A stretch of DNA of 64,000 nucleotides from Streptomyces sp. Mut1 (GTDB lineage: Bacteria > Actinomycetota > Actinomycetes > Streptomycetales > Streptomycetaceae): positions 1,178,001 to 1,242,000 of the forward strand of contig NZ_CP120997.1 in the NCBI RefSeq assembly GCF_030719295.1, read 5' to 3'. Below the pieces are notes generated by a model that saw only the letters and a program-made list of their open reading frames with translations, did not search any database and was not told where the DNA came from. Positions 52,297 through 60,189 of this stretch are shown piece after piece (within the stretch, counting starts at the first letter, position 1; every line of letters starts with the position of its first letter). The position numbers and the translations under genes are program-made.

Positions 52297-53220
52297 GTGA
52301 CGCGACGCCTGATGCTCCTCGACACCGCTTCCCTCTATTTCCGCGCCTACTTCGGCGTACCCGATTCGGTGCGCGCGCCGGACGGGACCCCGGTCAACGC
52401 CGTGCGCGGGCTGCTGGACTTCATCGGCCGGCTCGTGCGGGACCACCGGCCCGACGACCTCGTCGCCTGCTGGGACGCGGACTGGCGGCCGCAGTGGCGG
52501 GTGGACCTGATCCCCTCGTACAAGGCGCACCGTGTGGCGGTTCGGACCGGGGCCGGCGTGCCCGACGAGGAGGAGACGCCCGACACGCTGGCGCCGCAGG
52601 TGCCGGTCATCGCGGAGGTCCTGGACACCCTCGGCATCGCCCGGGTCGGGGTCGCGGGGTACGAGGCGGACGACGTGATCGGCACGCTGACGGGCCGGGC
52701 GGCCGGGCCGGTCGACATCGTGACCGGCGACCGGGACCTCTACCAGCTGGTGGACGACGCCCGGCGGGTGCGGGTCCTCTACCCGCTCAAGGGGGTCGGC
52801 ACGCTCCAGGTGACGGACGAGGCATGGCTGCGCGAGAAGTACGGGGTGGACGGTCCGGGCTACGTGGACCTGGCGCTGCTGCGCGGCGACCCGAGCGACG
52901 GGCTGCCCGGAGTGCCCGGCATCGGTGAGAAGACGGCGGCGAAGCTGCTGGACGCCTTCGGCGACCTGGCCGGGATCATGGCCGCGGTGGACGATCCGGC
53001 GGCCGGGCTGACGCCCTCGCAGCGCAAGCGGCTGGACGAGGCCCGCGCCTACGTGGCCGTCGCGCCGAAGGTGGTGCGGGTCGCGGGTGACGTGCCGCTG
53101 CCGGACTTCGACCCGGCGCTGCCGGCCGGGCCGCGCGACCCGGCCGCACTCGACGTTCTCGCGGCCCGGTGGGGGCTGGGCGGAGCGCTTCAGCGCCTGC
53201 TCGCCGTACTGCACCCCTGA
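52297..53220 (+). CDS. 5'-3' exonuclease (PolI N-terminal-like / FEN family)
   Basis: 307 residues from GTG 52297 (MTRRLMLLDTASLYFRAYFG). Acidic metal ligands occur in LLDTASLYFR, CWDADWRPQWR and GYEADDVIGTL..VDIVTGDRDLYQLV, and the helix-hairpin-helix DNA-binding motif in GLPGVPGIGEKTAAKLLDAFGDL. It is the isolated exonuclease domain of DNA polymerase I type, probably active on RNA primers or flaps. No ribosome binding site is obvious; possible leaderless start. The 243-bp gap upstream contains the opuAA promoter region and nothing else recognised. Confidence 0.92.
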   Translation: MTRRLMLLDTASLYFRAYFGVPDSVRAPDGTPVNAVRGLLDFIGRLVRDHRPDDLVACWDADWRPQWRVDLIPSYKAHRVAVRTGAGVPDEEETPDTLAPQVPVIAEVLDTLGIARVGVAGYEADDVIGTLTGRAAGPVDIVTGDRDLYQLVDDARRVRVLYPLKGVGTLQVTDEAWLREKYGVDGPGYVDLALLRGDPSDGLPGVPGIGEKTAAKLLDAFGDLAGIMAAVDDPAAGLTPSQRKRLDEARAYVAVAPKVVRVAGDVPLPDFDPALPAGPRDPAALDVLAARWGLGGALQRLLAVLHP

Positions 53221-53224
53221 GGTG

Positions 53225-53243
53225 TTAAGTTAGGTAACCCTAA
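53225..53243 (+). promoter_or_regulatory. Iron box (DmdR/IdeR-type) upstream of siderophore-interacting protein
   Basis: TTAAGTTAGGTAACCCTAA matches 15 of 19 positions of the actinobacterial iron box consensus, including both TTA/TAA ends. It lies 55 bp before the gene start, where DmdR1-Fe2+ would block transcription in iron-replete cells. Confidence 0.8.
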
Positions 53244-53298
53244 GATCGATGTCCGTATCGGTCGACGGCCCCATTTCCGGCAGCAGGGAGCAAACCTC

Positions 53299-54141
53299 GT
53301 GGCAGAACGACCGGAGCGGCGGGCACCCAGGGCTCAGGGGGCGCAGGTTCTGCGCACCGAGCAGGTCACCCCGCACATGATCCGGGTGGTGCTCGGCGGT
53401 GACGGTCTCGCGGACTTCACGCTCTCGGGCTTCACCGACCACTACGTCAAACTGTGCTTCGCCCCCGAGGGCGCGGACTACGCCCACCCCTTCGACATGG
53501 CCCGCATCCGCGAGGAGTACCCCCGCGAGCTGTGGCCCACCACCCGTACGTACACGGTCCGTTCCTGGGACGCCGCCGCCCGCGAGCTGGCGATCGACTT
53601 CGTGGTGCACGGCGACGAGGGCCTCGCGGGCCCGTGGGCGGCGCGCGCCGAGCCCGGTGACCAGGTGACGTTCCTGGGCCCCGGCGGCGGTTACGCCCCC
53701 GACGCGTCGGCCGGCTGGCACCTGCTGGTGGGCGACGAGAGCGCGCTGCCGGCCGTCGCCGCCGCGCTGGAGCAGATGCCGGCGGGTGCGGTGGTCCGCG
53801 CGTTCGTCGAGGTGGAGGACGCGACGGAGGAGCAGAAGGTCGCCACGCCCGACGGCGTCGAGGTCACCTGGCTGCACCGCGCGGGCCGACCGTTCGGCGA
53901 GGGGCTCACCGCGGCGGTGAAGGGGCTGGAGTTCCCGCCCGGCGATGTGCAGGCGTTCGTCCACGGCGAGGCCGGCTTCGTCAAGGAGATCCGCCGCCAC
54001 CTGCGTCTGGAGCGCGGGATCCCCGTGTCGCAGCTGTCGATCTCCGGCTACTGGCGGCTCGGCAAGGACGACGACGCCTGGCGCTCCGTCAAGCGTGAGT
54101 GGAACGAGCAGGTGGAGCGCGAGCAGGAGGGCGCCGCGTAG
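53299..54141 (+). CDS. Siderophore-interacting protein (ferric-siderophore reductase, ViuB-like)
   Basis: 280 residues. FAD-binding segment RTYTVRSWDA (about 75-84), the preceding DHYVKLCFAPEGADYAHPFD and the NAD(P)H-reductase-like half with LLVGDESALPAVAAALEQMPAG and FVHGEAGFVKEIRRHL..ISGYWRLGKDDDAWR are the full SIP pattern. These flavoproteins reduce ferric siderophores in the cytoplasm to release iron. An iron box upstream fits this. GTG 53299 has GGGAG 8 nt upstream. Closed by a strong terminator. Confidence 0.95.
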   Translation: MAERPERRAPRAQGAQVLRTEQVTPHMIRVVLGGDGLADFTLSGFTDHYVKLCFAPEGADYAHPFDMARIREEYPRELWPTTRTYTVRSWDAAARELAIDFVVHGDEGLAGPWAARAEPGDQVTFLGPGGGYAPDASAGWHLLVGDESALPAVAAALEQMPAGAVVRAFVEVEDATEEQKVATPDGVEVTWLHRAGRPFGEGLTAAVKGLEFPPGDVQAFVHGEAGFVKEIRRHLRLERGIPVSQLSISGYWRLGKDDDAWRSVKREWNEQVEREQEGAA

Positions 54142-54160
54142 CGCCCCGCGTACGTACCAC

Positions 54161-54197
54161 CGCCTGTGCCCCGGCCCCTCGGACCGGGGCACAGGCG
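54161..54197. terminator. Bidirectional terminator between SIP gene and MerR gene
   Basis: Perfect 14-bp stem (CGCCTGTGCCCCGG at 54161-54174, complement at 54184-54197), loop 9 nt, between convergent genes. Confidence 0.92.
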
Positions 54198-54204
54198 TGC
54201 CGCC

Positions 54205-54906
54205 TCAGGCCCCGGCCTCTTCCGGCTCCGCCCCTCCCCCGTCCTCGTAGACGCGCGCGGACGCCTCCGCCTGGGCGAGCCGTCGCAGCGCGCCGAACAT
54301 CGCTTCGCCGAGGACGGTGCCGACGACCACTCTCTCGACCAGGTCCTCCCGCGCCGCCTCGCGGCTGACGTAGGCGAGGTCGGTGAGCGCGACCTGTTCG
54401 GCCGCTGCCGCGTAGTCGTCGAGCAGGTCGATGAAGGCGCCGTGCCCGGCCCGGCGCAGCGCCACCAGCACCTCGGCCAGGGCCTCCGAACCCGCGCTCC
54501 CGGTTCCGGCACGCCACCCCCTGCGCTTCAGCAGGGCCAGCACCTCCTCGCGGGCGCCCCGCAGTTCGGGATCGGAGTCGTCGCGGGGTGACGAAGTGAG
54601 GCGCTTCGCCGCGATCCCCAGAATGTCGTGCACCGGCTGGTCCGGGTCCTCCATGGCCCGCAGCACATCTCCGATGGCCGACAGCGAGAGCCCGCCGACG
54701 TCCAGCAGGGCGCGGATCAGCCGCAGCCTGCGCTCGTGCCCGGCGTCGTAACTCGCCTGATTGGGGCTCGTCAGCTGTCCGGCGGGCAGCAGTCCCTCCC
54801 GTACGTAGAACTTGATCGTCGGTACCGGCACCCCGGACCTGCGGCTCAACTCACCCATGCGCACCGCGCGTTCGCTCCTTCCGATTGCCAACTCCGCCCT
54901 CAGCAT
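54205..54906 (-). CDS. MerR-family transcriptional regulator
   Basis: 233 residues. The winged helix-turn-helix MGELSRRSGVPVPTIKFYVREGLLPAG (about 17-43) plus YDAGHERRLRLIRALLDVGGLSLSAIGDVLRAM is MerR-type. The C-terminal part is helical with no cysteines for metal binding, so it senses something other than a thiol-ligated metal. The ATG at 54906 has GTAGGGG upstream; a shorter start at MGEL is possible. It is divergent from a membrane protein gene with inverted repeats between them, so it probably controls that gene. Confidence 0.88.
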   Translation of the reverse strand: MLRAELAIGRSERAVRMGELSRRSGVPVPTIKFYVREGLLPAGQLTSPNQASYDAGHERRLRLIRALLDVGGLSLSAIGDVLRAMEDPDQPVHDILGIAAKRLTSSPRDDSDPELRGAREEVLALLKRRGWRAGTGSAGSEALAEVLVALRRAGHGAFIDLLDDYAAAAEQVALTDLAYVSREAAREDLVERVVVGTVLGEAMFGALRRLAQAEASARVYEDGGGAEPEEAGA

Positions 54907-54947
54907 GGATAGTACCCCTACCGATAGTGGAGAGCGCCGCTATCCAT
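54905..54947. promoter_or_regulatory. Inverted and direct repeats in the MerR / membrane protein intergenic region
   Basis: ATGGATAG at 54905-54912 is repeated in inverse orientation at 54940-54947 (CTATCCAT), and GATAGT occurs as a direct repeat at 54908-54913 and 54923-54928. These sit over the start of the MerR gene and the probable promoters of both divergent genes. Confidence 0.5.
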
Positions 54948-54973
54948 ACTTTCGAACCTCTCAAGGGGGACCC

Positions 54974-55963
54974 ATGCCGCAATGGCGCACCTGGCACCGA
55001 CCGTTAGTCCTCTTCGCGGCCGCGATGGCCGTCATGACCGTCGTCTCGGGCGTGGGCCTGCTGGCCGACGACCGGATCCTGGCGGGCGCGGCGATCTGGG
55101 CCAAGCCCTTCAAGTTCGCGATCTCCTTCGTGGTCTACGCCCTCGGCCTCGCCTGGATGCTGACGCTGGTCACCCGGGGCCGGCGCGTCGGCTGGTGGGC
55201 CGGGACCGTGGTCGCGCTGACCGGCCTGGCCGAGGTGGTGATCATCACCGGGCAGGTGGTGCGGGGGAAGCGGAGCCACTTCAACGTGGCCACACATCTC
55301 GACGCCCTGCTGTTCCGGGTGATGGGGGTGACCGTGGCCCTCCTGTGGGCCGCGATGCTCGTCATCGCGATCCTGCTGCTGCGCGCCCGGATCGCCGACC
55401 GCGCGTCCGCCGCGGCGATCCGGGCGGGCGTTCTCCTGGCCCTCGCCGGCGCGGGCCTCGGCTTCCTGATGACCCTGCCGACGCCCGAACAACGGGCAGC
55501 CGACCGGCTCGGCACGGCGGACGTGATCGGCGCGCACACGGTCGGCGTCCCGGACGGCGGGCCTTCGATGCCGCTCACCGGCTGGTCCACGACCGGAGGC
55601 GATCTGCGTATCCCGCACTTCGTGGGGATGCACGCGCTCCAGGTCCTCCCGCTGTTCCTGCTCGTCCTCGCCGCCCTGGCGCCCCACGTGCCCCGGCTGC
55701 GGGAACCGCGGGTGCGGCTGCGCCTGGTGCTGGTGGCGTCCGGCGCGTACGCGGCGCTCATCGCCCTGGTCCTGTGGCAGGCGCTGCGCGGCCAGCCCCT
55801 CATCCACCCGGACGGCGCGACCCTCGTCTGCGCCGTGCTGATCGCCCTGTCCACCGCGGCCGGCGCGTACGCGGCGCTGCGGCGCCCGCCCCGGACGGAC
55901 GCAGCCCGGCCGGAGAGCGGGCTCCCGGACCGGACGGCCGAAGCGGTGCCGTCGGGCCGGTGA
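54974..55963 (+). CDS. Multi-pass integral membrane protein of unknown function
   Basis: 329 residues from ATG 54974 with AAGGGGG upstream. Seven to eight hydrophobic helices: LVLFAAAMAVMTVVSGVGLL, AISFVVYALGLAWML, WAGTVVALTGLAEVVIITGQV, ALLWAAMLVIAILLL, AGVLLALAGAGLGFLMTL, ALQVLPLFLLVLAAL, LRLVLVASGAYAALIALVLWQAL and a last one before a Pro/Arg tail. The central loop has ADVIGAHTVGVPDGGPSMPLTGWS. No known family recognised. Likely regulated by the divergent MerR protein. Confidence 0.82.
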   Translation: MPQWRTWHRPLVLFAAAMAVMTVVSGVGLLADDRILAGAAIWAKPFKFAISFVVYALGLAWMLTLVTRGRRVGWWAGTVVALTGLAEVVIITGQVVRGKRSHFNVATHLDALLFRVMGVTVALLWAAMLVIAILLLRARIADRASAAAIRAGVLLALAGAGLGFLMTLPTPEQRAADRLGTADVIGAHTVGVPDGGPSMPLTGWSTTGGDLRIPHFVGMHALQVLPLFLLVLAALAPHVPRLREPRVRLRLVLVASGAYAALIALVLWQALRGQPLIHPDGATLVCAVLIALSTAAGAYAALRRPPRTDAARPESGLPDRTAEAVPSGR

Positions 55964-56087
55964 ACGGGCCGGCCGCCGGACGGACTTCCGGTACGAGCGC
56001 AACGTACGGGCCGGCGGCTCCCGCCGGGGTCCGCCGCTCACGGCGTCACGCCGGCCGCGAAGGCGTGGAAGGATTCCCCGCCCCGAC

Positions 56088-56115
56088 CCATCCGCACCGG
56101 CACCGGCTCCGAATC
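56088..56115 (+). promoter_or_regulatory. SigK-type ECF promoter upstream of sigK
   Basis: CCATCC (56088-56093), 16-nt spacer and CGAATC (56110-56115). This matches the -35 CCATCC / -10 CGAAT form described for mycobacterial SigK promoters and recurs with the same spacing before the molybdoprotein gene, pointing to autoregulation. Confidence 0.7.
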
Positions 56116-56129
56116 ACCCCAGGAGAGCG

Positions 56130-56156
56130 ATGACCACCGAAGGGAACCCCGCGTGA
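56130..56156 (+). CDS. Eight-codon upstream ORF coupled to sigK
   Basis: ATG at 56130, preceded by AGGAGAG, encodes MTTEGNPA and ends with TGA that overlaps the sigK GTG as GTGA. It could tune sigK translation, or the AGGAGAG/ATG may be accidental. Too short to be a functional protein. Confidence 0.35.
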   Translation: MTTEGNPA

Positions 56157-56737
56157 AGGAAGCCGTGTACATCACCGGAACGGCCTCGGCGGGGCCCGAT
56201 CTCCAGGAGTTGATGAGCAGGGTCGCCCGGGGCGACCAGGACGCCTTCGCCCAGGTCTACGACACGGTGAGCGGCCCGGTGCTGGGGCTCGTCCGCAGCG
56301 TCCTGCGCGATCCGGCCCAGTCCGAGGAGGTCGCCCAGGAGGTCCTGGTCGAGGTGTGGCGTACGGCGTCGCGCTTCCGGGCCGCCCGGGGCAGCGCCAT
56401 GAACTGGGTGCTCACCCTGGCCCACCACCGCGCCGTCGACCGCGTCCGCTCGGCGCAGGCGGCCGCCGCCCGCGAGCACAAGGCGGCGCTGCTCGACCGC
56501 ACGCCGCCCTTCGACAACGTCACCGAACAGGTCGAGAGCCGGCTGGAGCGCGAGCAGGTGCGCCGCTGCATGCTGACCCTCTCCGAACTGCAGCGGGAGT
56601 CCGTCACGCTGGCGTACTACCGCGGGCTGACCTACCGCGAGGTGGCCGAACTGCTCGCGGTGCCGCTCGGCACGATCAAGACCCGACTGCGCGACGGACT
56701 GATCCGGATGCGCGACTGCCTCGGAGTGAGCGCATGA
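56153..56737 (+). CDS. sigK: ECF RNA polymerase sigma factor, SigK type
   Basis: 194 residues. Region 2 (DLQELMSRVARGDQDAFAQVYDTV, then EEVAQEVLVEVWRTASRFRAARGSAMNWVLTLAHHRAVDRVRS) and region 4 (LSELQRESVTLAYYRGLTYREVAELLAVPLGTIKTRLRDGL) are complete. Partner and neighbours (RskA-like anti-sigma, molybdoprotein, fasciclin lipoprotein) match the SigK locus known from mycobacteria. GTG 56153 is coupled to a short upstream ORF and has AAGGG about 8 nt before it. The promoter at 56088-56115 suggests autoregulation. Confidence 0.93.
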   Translation: MKEAVYITGTASAGPDLQELMSRVARGDQDAFAQVYDTVSGPVLGLVRSVLRDPAQSEEVAQEVLVEVWRTASRFRAARGSAMNWVLTLAHHRAVDRVRSAQAAAAREHKAALLDRTPPFDNVTEQVESRLEREQVRRCMLTLSELQRESVTLAYYRGLTYREVAELLAVPLGTIKTRLRDGLIRMRDCLGVSA

Positions 56738-57498
56738 GTGACGCCGGACTCCACACACTGACGGGCGCCTACGCCCTGCACGCCCTGCCGGCCGCGGAAC
56801 GCCGCGACTTCGAACGCCACCTCGGCGCCTGCGATGCCTGCTCCGTCGAGGTGCGCGAGCTGACCGAGACCGCGACCCGGCTCGGGCTCGCCGTCACCGC
56901 CCCGGTCCCCCGGGACATGCGCGAGCGGGTGCTGCGGGAGATCACGGCGGTACGTCAGGAGCCGCCCGCCGTGGACCGCCGCGACCGTCCGCGCGTCCGG
57001 CCGCCCTGGGCGGGCCGGTGGCCCCGGTTCGCACTGGCGGCGAGCCTGGCCGCGGCGGCGGGCTTCGGCGGCATCGCGGTCTGGCAGCACCAGGATGCGC
57101 GGGCCGCCCGCCAGGAGGCGGACGCCGCCCGGCAGCAGGGCGCGGCGGTGGCCCGGGTCATCGCCGCCCCCGACGCCCGGTCGTCGGCCGGGACGCTGAA
57201 GAACGGCGCGAAGGGCACGGTGGTGGTCTCCCGGAGCCAGGACCGCGCTGTCTTCCTGGCCTCGGGGCTGGGGCAGGCGCCGAGCGGCAAGGTGTACCAG
57301 CTGTGGTTCGACGACGGCGGCACGATGCGGCCGGCGGGCCTGATGCGGGCCTCGGGCGCCTCGCCGACGACCTACGCGGCCATGCTCGAAGGACCGGTCG
57401 ACGGGGCCACGGGCATGGGCGTCACGGTCGAGCCCGCGGGCGGCTCGGCGCAGCCGACCTCCGCCCCGCTGACGATGATGGACCTGCCTTCGGCATGA
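56734..57498 (+). CDS. rskA: Anti-sigma-K factor RskA-like, membrane-anchored
   Basis: 254 residues. The cytoplasmic N-terminal zinc-finger-like anti-sigma domain (YALHALPAAERRDFERHLGACDACSVEVREL, about 13-43; H-x3-C-x2-C) is followed by one transmembrane helix (WPRFALAASLAAAAGFGGIAVWQ, about 98-120) and an extracytoplasmic domain (KGTVVVSRSQDRAVFLASGLGQAPSGKVYQLWFDD) typical of RskA. It would hold SigK inactive until proteolysis. The ATG overlaps the sigK stop. A stretch of repeated GGCATGAGCGAC after the stop has no clear meaning. Confidence 0.93.
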   Translation: MSDAGLHTLTGAYALHALPAAERRDFERHLGACDACSVEVRELTETATRLGLAVTAPVPRDMRERVLREITAVRQEPPAVDRRDRPRVRPPWAGRWPRFALAASLAAAAGFGGIAVWQHQDARAARQEADAARQQGAAVARVIAAPDARSSAGTLKNGAKGTVVVSRSQDRAVFLASGLGQAPSGKVYQLWFDDGGTMRPAGLMRASGASPTTYAAMLEGPVDGATGMGVTVEPAGGSAQPTSAPLTMMDLPSA

Positions 57499-57599
57499 AC
57501 GACGGCATGAGCGACGGCATGAGCGACGGCTGGAAGGCACCTCATGGGCTGCCAGCAGACTGCCGGCCGTTCGAAGTCTCATCCGATCGAGTGACAGAC

Positions 57600-57627
57600 C
57601 AATCCGCCCGGCCCCCGGCTCCGAATC
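57600..57627 (+). promoter_or_regulatory. Second SigK-type promoter, upstream of the molybdoprotein gene
   Basis: CAATCC (57600-57605), 16-nt spacer and CGAATC (57622-57627). Same spacing and nearly the same boxes as at 56088-56115. The predicted start coincides with the GTG at 57634, i.e. a leaderless transcript. Confidence 0.7.
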
Positions 57628-57633
57628 CAGTCC

Positions 57634-59244
57634 GTGAGTGAAGATCGGAACGATCCGGAGACCGGGGCCGCCGCGCCCCGGCGGCGCGGCTGGGCACGTG
57701 CGGCCTGCGGCGCGCTGAGCGGTGTGATCGCCGGGTTCTGCGCCCTCGCCTTCGCGGAGCTGGTGGCGGCGGTCGTACGTCCCGAGGCGGGGCCGGTCAC
57801 GGCGGTGGGCGGTGCGGTGATCGACCGCACTCCCCCGGCGCTCAAGGACTTCGCCGTACGGAACTTCGGGACGAACGACAAGCTGGTCCTGGAGCTCGGC
57901 ATCCTGGCCCTGCTGACGCTGTTCGCCGTGGCGGTCGGGCTGCTGGCGCTGCGGCACCGGCTGCCGGGCGCCGCGGCCGTGCTGGTCTTCGGGGCGGTCG
58001 GGGCGGCGGCGGCGATCGGGCGGCCGGAGGGCCGGGTGTCCGACGCCCTGCCGTCCGTGCTCGGCGCCGTGGCCGCTGCGGGGGTGCTGTACCTCCTGGC
58101 CGGGCGGCTGTCCCCGGCCACCGCGTCCTCACCCGGCGGAGCCGCGGCCGGTGCGTTCGACCGGCGCGGGTTCGTCATCGCGGCGAGCGCGGCCGCGGCC
58201 GCCTCGGCCGGAGCCGGTCTGCTGGGGCGGCAGCTCACCTCCGCCGTGCAGGCCGGGGCCGCCGCCTCCCGGCGGGACCTGGCCCTCCCCGTACCCGACT
58301 CGCCGGCCCCGGCCGTACCGGCGGGCGCGGACCTGGGGATCCGGGGACTCGGTCCTTTCGTCACACCGAACAAGGACTTCTACCGCATCGACACGGCCCT
58401 GGTCGTACCGCGTCTGGACGCCGGCGAGTGGCGGCTGCGGATTCACGGTACGGGAGTCACCCGGCCGGTGACGCTGAGCTTCCGGGACCTGCTGCGCCGG
58501 GAGATCGTCGAGCGCGACATCACCCTGACCTGCGTCTCCAACGAGGTGGGCGGCCCCTACGTGGGCAACGCGCGGTGGATCGGCGTGCGGCTGGCCGATC
58601 TGCTGCGGGAGGCCGGGGTCAGACCGCCGTCCGAGGGCGGGCGCGCCGACCAGATCGTGGCGCGCTCGGTGGACGGGATGACGATCGGCACGCCGGTCGA
58701 GGACGTCATGGACGGCCGCGACGCCCTGCTCGCCCTCGGCATGAACGGGGAGCCGCTGCCCTTCGAGCACGGCTTCCCGGTCCGGATGGTCGTCCCCGGC
58801 CTCTACGGATATGTGTCGGCGTGCAAGTGGATCAAGGACATCGAGCTGACCACGTTCGACGCGTACGACGCCTACTGGGTCAGGCGGTCGTGGTCCCCGC
58901 GGGCGCCCATCAAGACCCAGTCCCGCATCGACACCCCCCGCCCCTTCTCCTCCCCGAAGGCCGGCACGGTCCCGGTCGCCGGGGTCGCCTGGGCCCAGCA
59001 CCGCGGCATCACGCGGGTCGAGGTCCGGGTGGACGACGGCCCGTGGCATCCCGCGCGGCTGGCGGCGCAGGACGGCCGCGACACCTGGCGCCAGTGGGTG
59101 TGGGAATGGCCGGCCACTCCCGGCAGCCACACCTTGGAGGTCCGCGCGACGGACCGGACCGGCGCCGTCCAGACCGGCCGGCGCGTCGGGACCGTACCCG
59201 ACGGGGCGACGGGCCGGCACACGGTGGTGGTCGACGTGACCTGA
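57634..59244 (+). CDS. Membrane-anchored sulfite-oxidase-type molybdopterin oxidoreductase
   Basis: 536 residues. Four to five N-terminal transmembrane helices (about 20-170; e.g. GVIAGFCALAFAELVAAV, GILALLTLFAVAVGLLALR, AAAVLVFGAVGAAAAIG) precede an oxidoreductase molybdopterin domain: DFYRIDTALVVPRLDAGEWRLRIHG, ITLTCVSNEVGGPYVGNARWIGV with the probable Mo-ligating Cys, and GFPVRMVVPGLYGYVSACKWI; the C-terminus is a Mo-co dimerisation domain (GVAWAQHRGITRVEVRVDDGPW). Likely an extracytoplasmic reductase/oxidase of the SigK regulon; substrate unknown. Confidence 0.92.
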   Translation: MSEDRNDPETGAAAPRRRGWARAACGALSGVIAGFCALAFAELVAAVVRPEAGPVTAVGGAVIDRTPPALKDFAVRNFGTNDKLVLELGILALLTLFAVAVGLLALRHRLPGAAAVLVFGAVGAAAAIGRPEGRVSDALPSVLGAVAAAGVLYLLAGRLSPATASSPGGAAAGAFDRRGFVIAASAAAAASAGAGLLGRQLTSAVQAGAAASRRDLALPVPDSPAPAVPAGADLGIRGLGPFVTPNKDFYRIDTALVVPRLDAGEWRLRIHGTGVTRPVTLSFRDLLRREIVERDITLTCVSNEVGGPYVGNARWIGVRLADLLREAGVRPPSEGGRADQIVARSVDGMTIGTPVEDVMDGRDALLALGMNGEPLPFEHGFPVRMVVPGLYGYVSACKWIKDIELTTFDAYDAYWVRRSWSPRAPIKTQSRIDTPRPFSSPKAGTVPVAGVAWAQHRGITRVEVRVDDGPWHPARLAAQDGRDTWRQWVWEWPATPGSHTLEVRATDRTGAVQTGRRVGTVPDGATGRHTVVVDVT

Positions 59245-59353
59245 CCGGCGCGCCACGCCACCCCCACGCGCGCGCGGCCGGCCGGGCCCCGCGCTGCCCC
59301 ATTCGACTACTCGACGCAATCATTCAGTTACGCATTCGAACCAGGAGAACATC

Positions 59354-60007
59354 ATGAAGGTCATCCACGCCCGCCGCGCCGCCGTCGCCCTGTCCGCCGC
59401 GGTCGTCCTGCCGCTGGCCCTGACGGCCTGCGGCGGCGATTCCAAGGACAGCGCGTCCGGTTCCACCGCCTCGTCGGCGAAGGCACCGGCGTCCGACTCG
59501 CCGTCCGCCGGTGACTCCATGGGCGCGGACAAGCCCTTCGGCCCGGCCTGCGCCTCGGTCCCGAAGACCGGCGCGGGCTCCTTCTCCGGCATGGCCACGG
59601 ACCCGGTCGCCACCGCGGCCTCGCACAATCCCGCCCTGTCCACCCTGGTCACCGCGGTCAAGAAGGCGGGCCTGGTCGACACGCTGAACAGCGCGCAGAA
59701 CATCACCGTCTTCGCCCCGACCAACGACGCCTTCGCCAAGATCCCGAAGGCCGACCTCGACAAGCTGCTCGCCGACAAGGCCGCGCTCACCAAGGTCCTC
59801 ACGTACCACGTGGTGGGCCAGAAGCTGACGCCGGAGCAGCTGGACAAGGGGTCCTTCGAGACCCTGGAGAAGGAGGAGCTGACCACGGCCGGCTCGGGCA
59901 CGGAGTACACCGTGAACGACGCGTCGAAGGTCGTCTGCGGCAATGTCCCGACCGCCAACGCGACGGTCTACATCGTCGACACGGTGCTCATGCCGCCCGC
60001 CGCGTAA
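59354..60007 (+). CDS. Fasciclin-domain lipoprotein (MPT70/MPT83-like)
   Basis: 217 residues. Lipoprotein signal with lipobox LALTAC (Cys near residue 26), a Ser/Ala linker, then one FAS1 domain: HNPALSTLVTAVKKAGLVDTLNSAQNITVFAPTNDAFAKIP and VLTYHVVGQKLTPEQL. In M. tuberculosis the homologues MPT70/MPT83 are SigK targets, which fits this locus. Ribosome binding site AGGAG just before the ATG. Surface-anchored; probably adhesive or structural. Confidence 0.93.
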   Translation: MKVIHARRAAVALSAAVVLPLALTACGGDSKDSASGSTASSAKAPASDSPSAGDSMGADKPFGPACASVPKTGAGSFSGMATDPVATAASHNPALSTLVTAVKKAGLVDTLNSAQNITVFAPTNDAFAKIPKADLDKLLADKAALTKVLTYHVVGQKLTPEQLDKGSFETLEKEELTTAGSGTEYTVNDASKVVCGNVPTANATVYIVDTVLMPPAA

Positions 60008-60015
60008 CAGCTCTC

Positions 60016-60045
60016 CTCGCGGTGGGCACCCACGCCCACCGCGAG
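60016..60045 (+). terminator. Terminator after the fasciclin gene
   Basis: Perfect 12-bp stem (CTCGCGGTGGGC at 60016-60027, complement at 60034-60045), loop 6 nt, 8 bp after the stop. A second hairpin, GTGTGCGGG-CCTT-CCCGCACAC at 60126-60147, lies further on in the leader of the next gene. Confidence 0.88.
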
Positions 60046-60084
60046 GCCGGCGGCGGCATCGCGGATCCCACGGAGATCCGGTCG

Positions 60085-60120
60085 CCATAAAACTACACAT
60101 AAGCCACATATAAGAGCACA
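60085..60120 (+). promoter_or_regulatory. AT-rich promoter region of the SPW protein gene
   Basis: An unusually AT-rich stretch for this genome, with TATAAG at 60109-60114 as a possible -10 box. No clear -35. A 9-bp hairpin at 60126-60147 follows within the predicted leader. Confidence 0.35.
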
Positions 60121-60189
60121 CTGGTGTGTGCGGGCCTTCCCGCACACAGCGGTTGGCCAGGTCCGCACGATCCGAAGGGGAACGAACTC

